Below are positions 37,612 to 49,900 of a stretch of 64,000 bases of DNA, in pieces. The stretch is from Glandiceps talaboti. Its lineage: Eukaryota; Hemichordata; Enteropneusta; Spengelidae. A program made the position numbers and the translations under genes. The stretch lies in NCBI RefSeq assembly GCF_964340395.1, contig NC_135553.1, forward strand, positions 21,188,449 through 21,252,448, read 5' to 3'. Below the pieces are notes generated by a model, which did not search any database, was not told the DNA's origin, and was given only the letters and a program-made list of their open reading frames with translations. Numbering within the stretch: position 1 is the first letter of the stretch; every line of letters starts with the position of its first letter.

Positions 37612-38498
37612 TCAAGCCATTATGGGATCAAATCATTTTTTTCCTTCTTCACCTGCCGACAACTTTTTTTTCCTCAAATCCTCCTATCCCCCAGAAATCA
37701 AATGGTTCTCCCCTTACTTATAGATATTTACTATTTGCTGTAGAAATCAAAACACGCACCAAAAGTTACAGTAAATATATGTTTATTTAATGCTTCAATC
37801 TAAAAATTACCAATATTATACACTGTACAATCTATAAATACAATACAATATAATGCAAACACGTGGTCATGATTCTGTAGCCTCATTGCATATATATACA
37901 GTTTACAGAAGGAAAGTCTTAAAGTGTCATTTACATTTAGTATTCTTACAGTCAATTTACATAATGCAATGTTACAGGAACCAAAATAATTCATCAGCCA
38001 ATATGGAAGTCAAAATTGATCCAATTATTTAAAGTGATACAATATGGATGAGGATTGGGTATTTATTTCTGATTTTCAATTTATAAAATAATTTTATCAT
38101 GGCTTCCTACTTATAAAATCAATGTGAAACATTATTGACTAAGTCTGTTTGTAACTCAATAAATGGCAATGACTGATAAATGTGTAAAATGTTTGTTATT
38201 GTACGTACAACAACAAACATTTTAGACATTTTTTTTTTTAGCTTTTTGGAAGATGTATTGAGATTCAAACACAGACTTAGTCTATGTTGTATCACACTGA
38301 TTATTCAAGTAGGAATTAGCCATGATTAAATTGTTTTATAAATTGAAAATGTTAAATAATTACCAAACCCTCATCTATATGGCCACTTTAGGAAAAATTA
38401 TACATTTGTACATACATGTAGTAAATAACTGTAAATTTAGAGCTGTACCCTAACTGTTACTTTTATGATAGGAATAAAAAAAGTCATTAGTCATTGTT
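37612..38498. repeat. Left arm of an 0.89 kb inverted repeat
   Basis: CTCAAGCCATTATGGGATC at the left edge to AAAAAAAGTCATTAGTCATT at the right edge is found inverted at 44800-45683 with only scattered differences. An FB1 element sits inside each arm at the same place. The arms enclose the last two TRPM exons. Confidence 0.88.
38031..38391. mobile_element. Fold-back element FB1 inside the inverted-repeat arm
   Basis: AAAGTGATACAATATGGATG at the left and CATCTATATGGCCACTTTA at the right, with the usual central TTGTTATTGTACGT / ACAACAACAAAC fold. Confidence 0.75.
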
Positions 38499-40397
38499 TT
38501 TCACAGACATCTAGTGTGAATTGTGGTAGAAATTAAAGTACAGTACATTTGATGTGTACAATATAGATGTGTACACATGACAAATGTTTAATTTGATGAA
38601 TTCAGTACAACCCATAACACCAAAGTAAAGTGAAATTTCAATGTGATGTGTGCCACAATTGTTGGTAATGTTTGTATCAAGTGTAAAAGTTCCAAATGCT
38701 AAATTTGAGCCCAGTATTTGGCAATTTTTGCAATACATGTAATCAATCTATAAACAATGTTAGCAGTGCATGCAAAGTACGTAAATAGTTGATTGCTTAA
38801 TCCACTGACTGTACCATTCACTGTAAATTAGTTGACTGTTCCGTAGCCGGAAACATTGTTTACAAGTTGACTGCAGAGGCCATGTACTAGCCTCATAATA
38901 CAAACATACTTTTACACTTGACATGAATGTTGTAAATGAGTGTGGTACACAGTGGAATCACTTTATTTGGAATGGCCGTAAAATAAGCCTAACTATAATA
39001 GGTAACTGTTACAGGAGTATTAAGCTTTAAATTACAGTGCTTTTCAAAACTTATTCTGGGGACAATGCAAGTATGATGTTAATTTTGCTAATTATAGATG
39101 ATAATATATTGTATCTTTTCAGACATTAATGATCATAATTTTAGCTTACAAGTAATGGTTTAAAAAATATGTACAGTTGACTTGCATCGTCGCAAACCAC
39201 AGCCTGTTTTACGGCAACGTTCTTAACGAGCCAGTCCCCACTTTTATTTTGAAATGTAGTGGTAGAAATAATAACTCTGGTTTGCGAGAATGCTGACTTG
39301 TAGCAAATTAAATTACACAAGGTAACAGCATTAAGATGTGTTCTTCAAATCAGTGTATACTAAGTATGAAACTCTGATATGAAATAGTTTTGAAGCAGAT
39401 AAGATATTGCTTATTAAGTGTCGGAAAGGTTACAATTTCTTAGAATTAAAGAGCCTCTAAAACATCTTTTTGTTAAAAATGATAAAAAGCATTAACTATA
39501 AAATACATTACTTTTAGATTACTTCAGCCTCATAGTAAATATGATATCCTTGCATATTATACAGTTTTGTTATAATTTACACAGTGATTGTGAGAATATA
39601 AAAAGAGGCAGGATGATTTTTCTAGCCAAAATTACTCCACACAGTATTTCCTGGGCTGCCACATGTTGGTATTGTTATTTTAGACACAAAGTTAAACATG
39701 TTTGAACAAAAAAATGTGATTTATAACCTGGCAATTCTATTTCATGACAAAACGTGTCCATATTATTACTATTAGTACAAAATTGTAATTTTTTGAATTT
39801 TTTCATAAAATTTGTACAGGTGTAATTATGTTATTCCTTAATATATTTCTTCATTCAGTCATAAAATTACTCATTTGCATTATGGTTTTTCCATTACTTA
39901 TCTTCTACTCGTACTGGTTGACTTGTACCATAGCTAACCATGTTAGCACCCTCACTCGAGCAAGAGCCCAGTGCTTTCATTACAATGTCAGTGCAATAAT
40001 GTTGAATTTGATATTGTAATGTCAGTTATGACCTTATTGCATTGACATGTTTTGTTTGAATAATGAGCTGAACAAAGAAAACTTAGGTATTAATAATATC
40101 TAATACTTAAAATTTGTATTATAATCAGTATAAACATTCAAAAGCATGTCAAGTCCTTTGCCGCTCCTAGCCGTGTGAGATTAGACTAACGACAGAAAAT
40201 TCAGGTAAAAAAAGGACGGATATAATAACACTTTTGAAGTGTACTAGGCGACAACAAAAAACTGTTATCATTAAATAAAAAGGGAGATGAATACTCGGTA
40301 GACTGGGATATTAGAAAGACAGCCTCAGAGATGCATTAACTGAAATCCTACAAATGTGTAATGCATATTGTAAATCAACAAGCGACCTATCGGTCAG
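38499..40397. other. Noncoding stretch, nothing recognised
   Basis: AT-rich sequence without recognisable coding, RNA or mobile features. Confidence 0.35.
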
Positions 40398-40871
40398 AAT
40401 AGCTCCGCTGTTTTTTTTTTTAAATTTAATTTTTTATTTTGGTGACATGTAGAAGTGGTTCAGGTCTTCACTATGCAGTTTTGTTTTAGCGATGCAATAA
40501 AGTGGTTAGTGGTTTCATATGATGTCTCACTATAAAACACATTTTACACAGAAGTTGGTAATGTATTGTACTTTTATACCATAGTCACCATTTTATAACA
40601 AAAATCTACTGTTATGAAAAATTGCACAAAATCTCAGAAAAAAATGACTGGGAAATGCACGCAAGAAAAAGAAAAAAAGAGGATTTTGAGGTTGGCTATA
40701 AATAATTCCAGTGTCTTACAGCTGTAACCCTGGAAAATTTTAATGATGAATGAAATAAACTAGGGATCTAAAATAATTTTGAGGCAATTTGAATTTCAAT
40801 TTTCTAACAAATTTACAAAGTCAACAACATTCAACTTGTACTAGTTGTGGTAGATATATATAGGGAAGAAA

Positions 40872-41415
40872 TGTATTAATCGCCATCTTAGTTTCCGTAC
40901 GGCGACAATCTCAAGTACCCGGAAGAGAGTCATTCTCAGCCATACGTTACAGTGGTAACACTCGTTCATGTTCGGTTACCTTTCACAAAGAAAACACAAC
41001 GTAATGGTTGAAATGATCTTTTTTTTTATTTCTTTTCATCACAACAACAAAATCTGCGTGATTGATCAAAAGTGTTGTAAACTAAACCAGAAAGAATTAT
41101 CGGACTGGCTAAACTGCCCGATGAACTGGAGTAAGGTCCTACTACTTCCAAGTAAGCCTCGATAGTACTATAGTACGTGAGAAAATCGTCTCAAACTAGC
41201 GATACAACTTTCAAAATATAACTTGACATGTCTTCATTTGTTAGAGTTATACAATTCAAGACGGGTTTTCACTCGAAAACAACAATTCTGTGAATAATGA
41301 CACTCTGAACGCAGCGATTTCTCGGACGATGTTACCACTGTAACGTATGGCTGACAACGACTTGCTTCCGGGTTAGTCCCTCGTGCATACGGGTGGATTG
41401 TCGGCGATTAATACA
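40872..41415. mobile_element. Fold-back element with 85 bp inverted arms
   Basis: TGTATTAATCGCC...GACAATC...CCCGGAAG...CAGCCATACGTTACAGTGG on the left (40872-40960) returns inverted at 41330-41415 with roughly four fifths of positions matching. The inner 16 bp of each arm are the best preserved. Noncoding centre. Confidence 0.7.
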
Positions 41416-42290
41416 TACATCGTCTGATATTTTAATTCACAGTGTTCCTTGTGACCGGCGCCTGTCAGCAGACTCTGCCATTTTTTTCATCATTCCATTG
41501 TATTTAAACCTTGTACTTGACATTTCGCAATATTTATAATTCTCAACAAAATACCTCAACATGCCTCACTTCGCTCGTACTCAAAGCAGCCCCGCGCGGT
41601 ATGATCACTGACACTGATGACATGATGAGAGAGAACCTTTTCGGATTTACATGTAAAACGGGGAAAGATACGCAAAACATAATGCAAAGTCTGAAGCCAA
41701 ATTAAAGTTGTAATTATTTTAATTATTTTTACTTGCCAAATATTTGCATTTTGGAAAGGCAAGACACGTTCATGTCGTTTAACTTTACATGTGAACTGTC
41801 GGCCATAACTTCAACCGCATGTCTGGCATGCCCTTCCTTACGCAAGTTGTCTGAATTCTGGTTCACTGTCATTCCAAATTGCACGACAATATAGAAATAA
41901 CTACAAGTTACATGTTATCTGAAAACATCACACTTTTATAGTGGGTCTGAAGTGTGATTTTAGTGAGTACCAAGAACGTCCTGTGTTGATACTCAAGATA
42001 CTTGCTGTGGAAAATCGCTCGGTCAAATGAGGTCACCTTCAGCTTCTGGTCGAATCAGGATAGAGTATGCAAATGAGGATGTTGCGGACTGATTTGAAGT
42101 TTACAACCCTGTTTCGAACAAACGCTTGTCATTTGGGCGCCCAATGCGTAGAATTATGACTATAGCACATATTGCATTGCTTGTTTGACGTCAATAGTGT
42201 CTTTTGAAAAGTGGCAGTTTACTTAAAGTCTCGTCGACTGATTTCCAATATGGCGTCGGTCATTATGCTCATTAACATATTCATTTTTTT
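41416..42290. other. Noncoding, fewer A/T runs, nothing recognised
   Basis: No exon or element signature apart from its place within the composite block. Confidence 0.35.
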
Positions 42291-42299
42291 TTCAAATTA

Positions 42300-42560
42300 C
42301 AAAAAAAAAATCATAAAAAATAAAAATGAGGATGTGCTGACTTGAAATTAACAAATCTGAGTAAGCTACCCCCTGCGCATCAACACGCCAGATATCAAAG
42401 CAATCTAATAAGAGGTTTTCAAGGAGTTGATGAAAATGACATTTTATGAAAAAAAATCATAAAAAATTGAAAATGGCACAGATCAACTTGGCATGAACAA
42501 ATCTGAATAGCCTCCCCCCAGGGAACATGCACACCAAATATCGAAGAATTCCGACTGTCA
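42300..42560. repeat. Two direct repeats of about 150 bp
   Basis: AAAAAATCATAAAAAAT, ACAAATCTGA(G/A)TA and CCAGATATC/CCAAATATC occur in the same order at 42305-42405 and 42450-42545. They are diverged. Confidence 0.65.
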
Positions 42561-42649
42561 CTTCCGGAGTAGATAGTAAAAATATAAAAGTTTGACGGAC
42601 ACCTATGATTCACTCTACTCTCTATACCTCAATACCCACCTATACCTAA

Positions 42650-42683
42650 AGCTACGCTTTCAGCTTTCGCTGACAGCGGAGCT
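42650..42683. other. 15 bp-stem hairpin
   Basis: AGCTACGCTTTCAGC pairs with GCTGACAGCGGAGCT across a TTTC loop; 13 of 15 pairs. See the composite element. Confidence 0.75.
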
Positions 42684-42686
42684 AAA

Positions 42687-42999
42687 AACGTGAAGTTGCA
42701 TTCGTCATTACAGTACAGCGCCTTCACTGAGTCAGTAACATTATTTTTAGAGTTCAAAGGTCGAATAAAGCTTTCTTTCACTGTAGAGTCTAAAGTTGGT
42801 TTTGAAGGTTTTCCTCTATAGAGACATTAAACTATGGTGAAATGTAAATAGTGTATGAACCATGTCACAGCTTAGACTACAGTGTTTTGTGACTTTAGAA
42901 AAGTATATACAACAAATTCTTCACACAAACTCTTCAGTAAAAAAAAATCTGTGTAAAAACTTGGAACTTCACACGTCCAAGCAAACTCAGTATTTACTT
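42687..42999 (-). other. 3'UTR/flank of the TRPM gene
   Basis: Downstream of the TRPM stop on the minus strand. No clear AATAAA on the minus strand in the first 300 bp. Confidence 0.4.
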
Positions 43000-43909
43000 T
43001 CAAGGTCTTCTACCTCGCACAACATCTGAAGATGAATCATCAGATGGTCTGAGTCCTGTGGTTGTGGTAGCAGCACCTCGCAGGATTTGGTCTTTCAGAG
43101 ACAGCTGTGGCTGAAGTCTTGGACGGATAGCAACTCTTTCATCAGATGCAGAGAGTGCTTCATCACTGTGATGTGCATACAAAGCTGGTACAATGCCTTG
43201 AATCAGTTGCTCCCTGTACGTTAAGTCAGATGTGTCAGACCTCACTGGCTCTTCGCTTCCAGGGATTCTCCATGCTTCTGCAGATCCTATGCCCTGCATC
43301 AGTTGTTCTCTGAATGTGGTACTATCTCTTGGTAAGTACTGCTCCAATAACTCGGCATCCTCATCCTCCTCATCATCAATATCCTCCATGACTGGTGATC
43401 TCTGCTGTCGATGATATTGATGATGTCGTTGAACTGTGTACTCATCTGGTAGCCTATAAAATTGGCCTTCATCTTGTTCTCTATGAATTCTTTCTTTGTC
43501 AGGCCGTCTACGAGATTTTCTATCATCTGGTCGTGGGCCGTGAATTCTTCCCTCTTCTGGTAATCTATCAACACTGCTTTCATCAGGTGGCTGAGGAGTA
43601 TAGTAAACATGGTGTATTTCTTTTGTTTTTTTAGTGGTTTGACCTTTACTAGTATGTGCTTGCAACAGTTCTTGCTGTGTGGACTGGATAGATTTCAACA
43701 CATCCATGATTCCAGACACATTTTCTTCTATTTTCCCAACACGTTCTTCTAAGTCATCCTTACATGCACCATCATCGTTGGCAATTTCTGGTATTGCTTG
43801 ATCTCTCATCATAGGTGAAACATCATCCTGTTCTCGACGTGATGAAAACCTGTCCTCTCTGAACAGAGGTAGGCTGTCAGTTATAGCCCTTCTGACCATT
43901 GGCCTCCGA
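43000..43909 (-). CDS. TRPM last exon, tail with triple REQL motif
   Basis: 302 codons and a stop after acceptor TTGCTAG. Contains a coiled-coil piece (EERVGKIEENVSGIMDVLKS), an Arg/Asp/Pro-rich stretch with RLPEEGRIH, RRPDKERIH and RLPDEYTVQ, an acidic run, and three spaced copies of FREQLMQG / YREQLIQG / LKDQILRG (43320-43072). The final residues are RGRRP. No enzyme domain. No family match known to me for the tail. Confidence 0.88.
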
Positions 43910-46900
43910 CTAGCAATGGATAGAAAGGTTACAACAGTGTTACAATGACATTCACTTACTTATGTAATGATGTGTTGGAATCTCTTCTCATTACGTGATT
44001 TTATATTTAACTCACCAATCTAGATATACTTAGTTCATTGAATGACATTCACTTACTGTAACTCATGTAATGATGTTTGAATCTCCTCTCATTAAGTGAT
44101 TCGACACTTAACTCACCAATCTAGCTACACTAAGTTCATTGAATGACATTCATGCACTTACTCATGTAATGATGTGTTGGAATCTCCTCTCATTAAGTGA
44201 CTGTATACTTGACTCTCAGTCCAACGGCCCAGAATGGTTTCCCTAATGTCTTCTATCTCTGTGATCACTTTGTCAAGTCTGGAACACAATTTAAGAAAAG
44301 AAAAAGAAAACAGCTTTCATTAATAGAATAACAGAAAACTGAAAAAAAGCTGAAATGAAATAAATCAATGATCAAAGTGTGAATAATACATTACAACACT
44401 GGCTTGCTGCTGACATGAAAATTAGCCAAATATAGTTCAGAATCTACAAATATATACGTCTGTGTTTATATGAGGTCTATATTACATGCCAAGTGGTGAA
44501 TAGATGGCATTACGGCAAAAAAATCACCATGGAAACAAGGTGTGTCACTATCTCTTACAAATCTAAATTTATGAGCCACCTATTAAGTCCTCTCAGGCTG
44601 GTGCCACTTCATGTTGTCTGCTATACACTCAACCACCTAAGTTAAGATAGAATGTCCTTGATACCCCCCCCCCCCAAAAAAAAAAAAAACAAAACAAAAA
44701 AAAAAAAACAAAAAAAAAAACAACAACAACAACAACAAAAAACGTAAGGCCATAACTGCCATTCATGATTCATTCATTTTCATTAGATGTATGTAGTGCG
44801 ATAATGACTAATGACTTTTTTTATTCCTATCATAAAAGTAACAGTTAGGGTACAGCTCTAAATTTACAGTTATTTACTACATGTATGTACAAATGTATAA
44901 TTTTTCCTAGGTGGCCATATAGATGAGGGTTTGGTAATTATTTAACATTTTCAATTTATAAAACAATTTAATCATGACTAATTCCTACTTGAATAATCAG
45001 TGTGATACAACATAGACCAAGTCTTTGTTTGAATCTCAATACATCTTCCAAAAAGGTATAAAAAAATGTCTAAAATGTTTGTTGTTGTACGTACAAGAAC
45101 AAACATTTTACACATTTATCAGTCATTGCCATTTATTGAGTTACAAACAGACTTAGTCAATAAGGTTTCACATTGATTTTATAAGTAGGAAGCCATGATA
45201 CAATTATTTTATAAATTGAAAATCAGAAATAAATACCCAATCCTCATCCATATTGTATCACTTTAAATAATTGGATCAATTTTGACTTCCATATTGGCTG
45301 ATGCATTATTTTGGTTCCTGTAACATTGCATTATGTAAATTGACTGTAAGAATACTAAATGTAAATGACACTTTAAGACTTTCCTTCTGTAAACTGTATA
45401 TATATGCAATGATCGAGGCTACAAATTCATGACCACGTGTTTGCATTGTATTGTATTTATAGATTGTACTGTGTATAATATTGGTTATTTTTTTAGATTG
45501 AAGCATTAAATAAACATATATTTACTGTAACTTTTGGTGTGTGTTTTGATTTCTACAGCAAATACTAAATATCTATAAGTAAGGGGAGAACCATTTGATT
45601 TCTGGAAGGCAGGAGGATTTGGGGAAAAAAAAGTTGTTGGCAGGTGAAGAAAAAAAAAAAATTTGATCCCATGATGGCTTGAGAAAAAAAAAAGGCGACT
45701 GTCTGTACCTTTGTCCTGTCTTCAACATTCTTACTTCTGGGATGAGCTGATCCTTGTGATGTTTCTTGATAAAGTAATTTTCAACTTGTCGTTTCTCAAA
45801 ATTATTCAATTCCAGGAAATCATCGTCATCAAGTCGAACTCCTGCTCAAACAAAATTATACATATACAGACAAAAATATTGCACATGACTTGTTTTACTA
45901 GCAAAGTTTTAAACAATACACGGGTGAACATTTTAAAAATTAGTTTGAAAGGAGGAGACACAACTCTTAAAGACTTTACAAATGAAAATATTTACTCGCA
46001 GTCAAAAATTCTTGAAAGCAAATCCCAAAAGTTTGATTACGTCTCATCAACATAATAAGGGGTGTATGATATTTGAAGTGAATTATATTTGCGTACACTC
46101 AGTTTATTCGCAGTTATTCGATATTACAGTTTGTTTCTTTGATTCAAATGTCTTTTTTTTTGTTCTACAGTGCATAATACATCATACTACTAAATTTAGA
46201 ACTTTTTCAAATATTACACCAGTTCTGTAAGTGTATTTTCTTGTACTACATATACATGTTCTACAGTGTACTCATATCCTTAACTCACTAACTGTCATAC
46301 AATCACTCACTAATTTCCCTGTTTGTTACAAATTTCATTTGTCAATGGTCTGATGTCAGAGGTTGTACATTGGAAGTGATACTGGGTATATAATGATAAG
46401 GACAGCAAACCTTCAAGTCTTTCTATGGGTATACGGCTTTGTTTACATGTACTTACTGAAATCAGTAGATGGGTTGTCTTCTCCTTTACATCTCAGGACA
46501 ATATACCACAACAATCTCCAGAGATGATTGAATAATATCAGTGGAGGAACCAGGGTTGGTCTATCAAAGTATTCATACACCAACTCATAACGATAAAATC
46601 TCCAAATAGTTTCTGATTTATCATTTACCTTCTGAAAGATGAAACTACACAGAGAAAAAAACAACAACAACTAAATTACTGAAACTGTTGGCAACTGGCA
46701 GTCTATGTCTTGGACGTGCAAACATGAGCACTGTCCGATATCCGAGATGCTTCGATCATTTACTCCATAATACATTCTGTGTTTTTTGTCTAAAAAACAT
46801 CCAGATTTCATGTCCACAATATTTTTTCTTCGTCATAAAAATGTAACACTGTTGTTGCTCTCAGATTTCTGGTTCACATCCATGTGAGAAAGCAGTCCAA

Positions 46901-49900
46901 GTAGTTTTAATGTATTATGGGAAGGGTTTTGCCTGGAATCCATTATGCAAATGGGAGTTTGGAATTTGTTATGTCCCCCATTACTTTTCCTAAACATGGT
47001 AAAACACGGCCTAAACGTATACAGTTTTCAGGAAAGAAGATATTGCTTTACCTAAACATGGCAATGAGAAGGTTGAGGAGTAAAACATTGGATATCAACA
47101 TATAGACAGCAGTTAACAGTGGTACAACCCATCGGTAGTTATTATCCATAGGTGGACAGTGTCCATTCAGACGGGGTTCTGAGTAACAAGTCTCATTATC
47201 AAGACGACCTGCAAAGATGGAAAACAGTACTCAATTAATAAATACAGTGATGGCAGGCTTAATCCACTTCCTCCTAATTTGTACTTATTATAGTCACATT
47301 GTACAAAGAAACACCCCCTAGGGAGAAAGAGGATTGTCTTGTACTTAGTTGTGTACAAACACACACCCCTTATGGAGAAAGAGGTTTGACTTGTACTTAG
47401 TTGTGTACAAATAAACACCCCCCCACCCCCACCCCCACCCCCAGTAAGACAGATGATTGACTTGTACTTTAATAGTTGTATACAAACAAACACCCCTAGG
47501 GAGAAAGAGGATTAACTTATACTTAGTTGTGTACAAACAAATATCCCCTTGGGAGAAAGAGGACCAACTTGTACTTAGTTGTGTACAAACAAACACCTCC
47601 TAGTATAGGGAGAAAGAGGACTAATTCCCATATCTCATATTGCATCATCAGCTGGTAAACTGTAATGAAAGACAGTCAATCTCCATGACAACATTGTAAA
47701 TTTCAAAATATTTATGATTGTACATATATCATATGATATTGAGTATGGGAATATCAGATAGTCAGATTACTTCCAGGAATAATTTGACAAAAATATTTTA
47801 TTAAAATTTGAATAGGATTATATTTTGTCATATCAATTTGGAATTCCCCCTGAGTCTAAAAATTGGGAGTCCTGGAAACAAACCATGGGTTGACAAGAAC
47901 TAAACAATGTTGGCTGCAGCATGGTCAATCAAATGTTCCTACAATTGTAAAACAGACCAAAAAAATACTTTGCGGACAAAATAGAAGAGTGAAACAAATT
48001 AGATGGTTTTCATGTTTTTTTATACTGAGTCTTGTATTTTGCAAATCAAATAATGTGTTCTTTATGTATTCTCTGAGCACATACTGTCATTTTATTGACC
48101 CCTGACCTTCACACAATAAATACCAATCATGATAAACATCCAGTTCAGACTACATGTTTGCATATTCAAATCAGGAAGTAACAGTTATGTTAATGTAAAT
48201 GATAGTCTGTAAACTACACTGTTCATGCTGTGATATGTGAAAGGTGTTGGTCAATGAGTGAGGGCGCCCTGACATTGCATATTATCAATGAGTGAGGGCG
48301 CCCTGACATTGCATATTACCAATGAGTGAGGGCGCCCTGACATTGCATATTACCAATGAGTGAGGGCGCCCTGACATTGCATACTACCAACGAGTGAGGT
48401 CGCCCCTGACATTGCATACTACCTTACAGACTACATGTAAGTGGATGTGTGCAGTTATATTTTACCTTCCATCTCTTCAAGGAACAGCTCTCCATACATC
48501 TGCCAGTATGGTTTGTAGATGACTTTGGGTATTAGCATCAGTGAAGGTTCATGGTTAGGATAGAGCAAGGCTTCGCAGGCAACACCAAATGCCATGATGA
48601 AAACGATCAGAATCACGACAAAGAACACCAGATCTTCTAACTGAAAAAAATAAAGTTTGTGATAAGGGTGACCCTAATTTTTTCTTCTGTTTCTCAAACA
48701 AGTGCCCAATCGATGTATGTGAACATTTGACATTGCAATTAAGTCCCAACACATAACAAAGTTACCGCCAAGTACACACTGCAACATTTGATCATGACAC
48801 ACTGTCTTTAGGATATACAGTGTAACTGTGCAAGTCACTGGCAAAAGAAAATGTCAAGTGTAAATATTCGACTCTGTCCTGTCTCAGGAAAAAGTCCGAA
48901 GGTGAACAAATGAATATGAGAGATACTTCTAGTAAGAGTTTGGCGAGTGATCACTTTTCCACTCACTTTGTCAATTTTGGGACCCTTACATACCTCCAAT
49001 ACACCACTGTTTTGACGCATGTATGAGAGATACTTCTAGTAAGAGTTTGACGAGTGATCACTTTTCCACTCACTTTGTCAATTTTGGGACCCTTACCTAC
49101 CTCCAATACACGGTCCACTGTTTTGACACATCTGTGTCTGACATTTCCTTTTACCTTGAAGACATCAAATTCAAACTTGCCACAAGTATCAAAACTACAC
49201 ACTCTACACTATATACACTTACCATCTTTTTAATCATGATAATCTTAGGTCCAATCTCTTTTTGAAAGAATCCCATATGAAGCAGTCTAAACATGAATAC
49301 CATATGAGTCAAGCAGTAGGAAATCCTGGCTATCATGAAATCAGGTCCAGTTAGAGAAAATCTTAGTATTAAAGACAGACAAAACAACGATATCATGGCA
49401 AGGTCAAAACGATTCCACACATCATCAATCCAGCTTCTTATCTTGTACCTCAGAGAATGGGCCTCTCTAACCATTATCTAGAAATATAATATGAGAAAAA
49501 CATAGCTGCATTACTTAACTGCCAATCATGGATACATCCATGCACCAATGTATGTTTCAATGATTTTTATGGGAATTTATGGTAATTTATGGTTTCAGAG
49601 AAACATACATTAACATATATACTGTGTGTAAAAATAACAGAATCCCATGCTGTGTGAGTGCCAGTGTTGGAAATCTTGGGTATTTATACTCATGCTTGCA
49701 GTGTTTCCTGCTACACTTTAAAATTTGCATATTCGCGTACAGCCATAGAGAATACCACAAAAGTACTCATTGGCGTGCAAATACCCAGTTTTATATGTCA
49801 CACTTCCACTGAATGTGTGTCATAGAGTTCTGTCATAAAATAGACCATACCAATATGACTAAAAGTACTACATGTAGCATCAAATACTAGTATCATCATA

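Larger units (their letters stand above)
40398..42686. mobile_element. Possible composite element, Helitron-like 3' end
   Basis: AGCTCCGCTGT at 40401-40411 is inverted as ACAGCGGAGCT at 42673-42683. The right copy is the outer arm of a hairpin (AGCTACGCTTTCAGC, loop TTTC, GCTGACAGCGGAGCT; 42650-42683) followed by CTAA. A 3' hairpin next to CTRR plus a short inverted repeat at the far end resembles Helentron-type nonautonomous Helitrons. No Rep/helicase frame is present. The block is less AT-rich than its surroundings. The outer boundaries are a hypothesis. Confidence 0.35.

Noticed and set aside
41511-41762. Possible small gene in the less AT-rich part at 41.5 kb
   Set aside because: Frames on both strands overlap, neither shows a family motif or splice signals, and the segment sits in a palindromic block.
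43232-43634. Frames on both strands over the last TRPM exon
   Set aside because: Shadows of the 302-codon exon; the exon frame alone fits splice phase with exon 15.
45573-45809. Separate 78-codon gene on the minus strand
   Set aside because: It is TRPM exon 14 read through its donor into the inverted-repeat arm.
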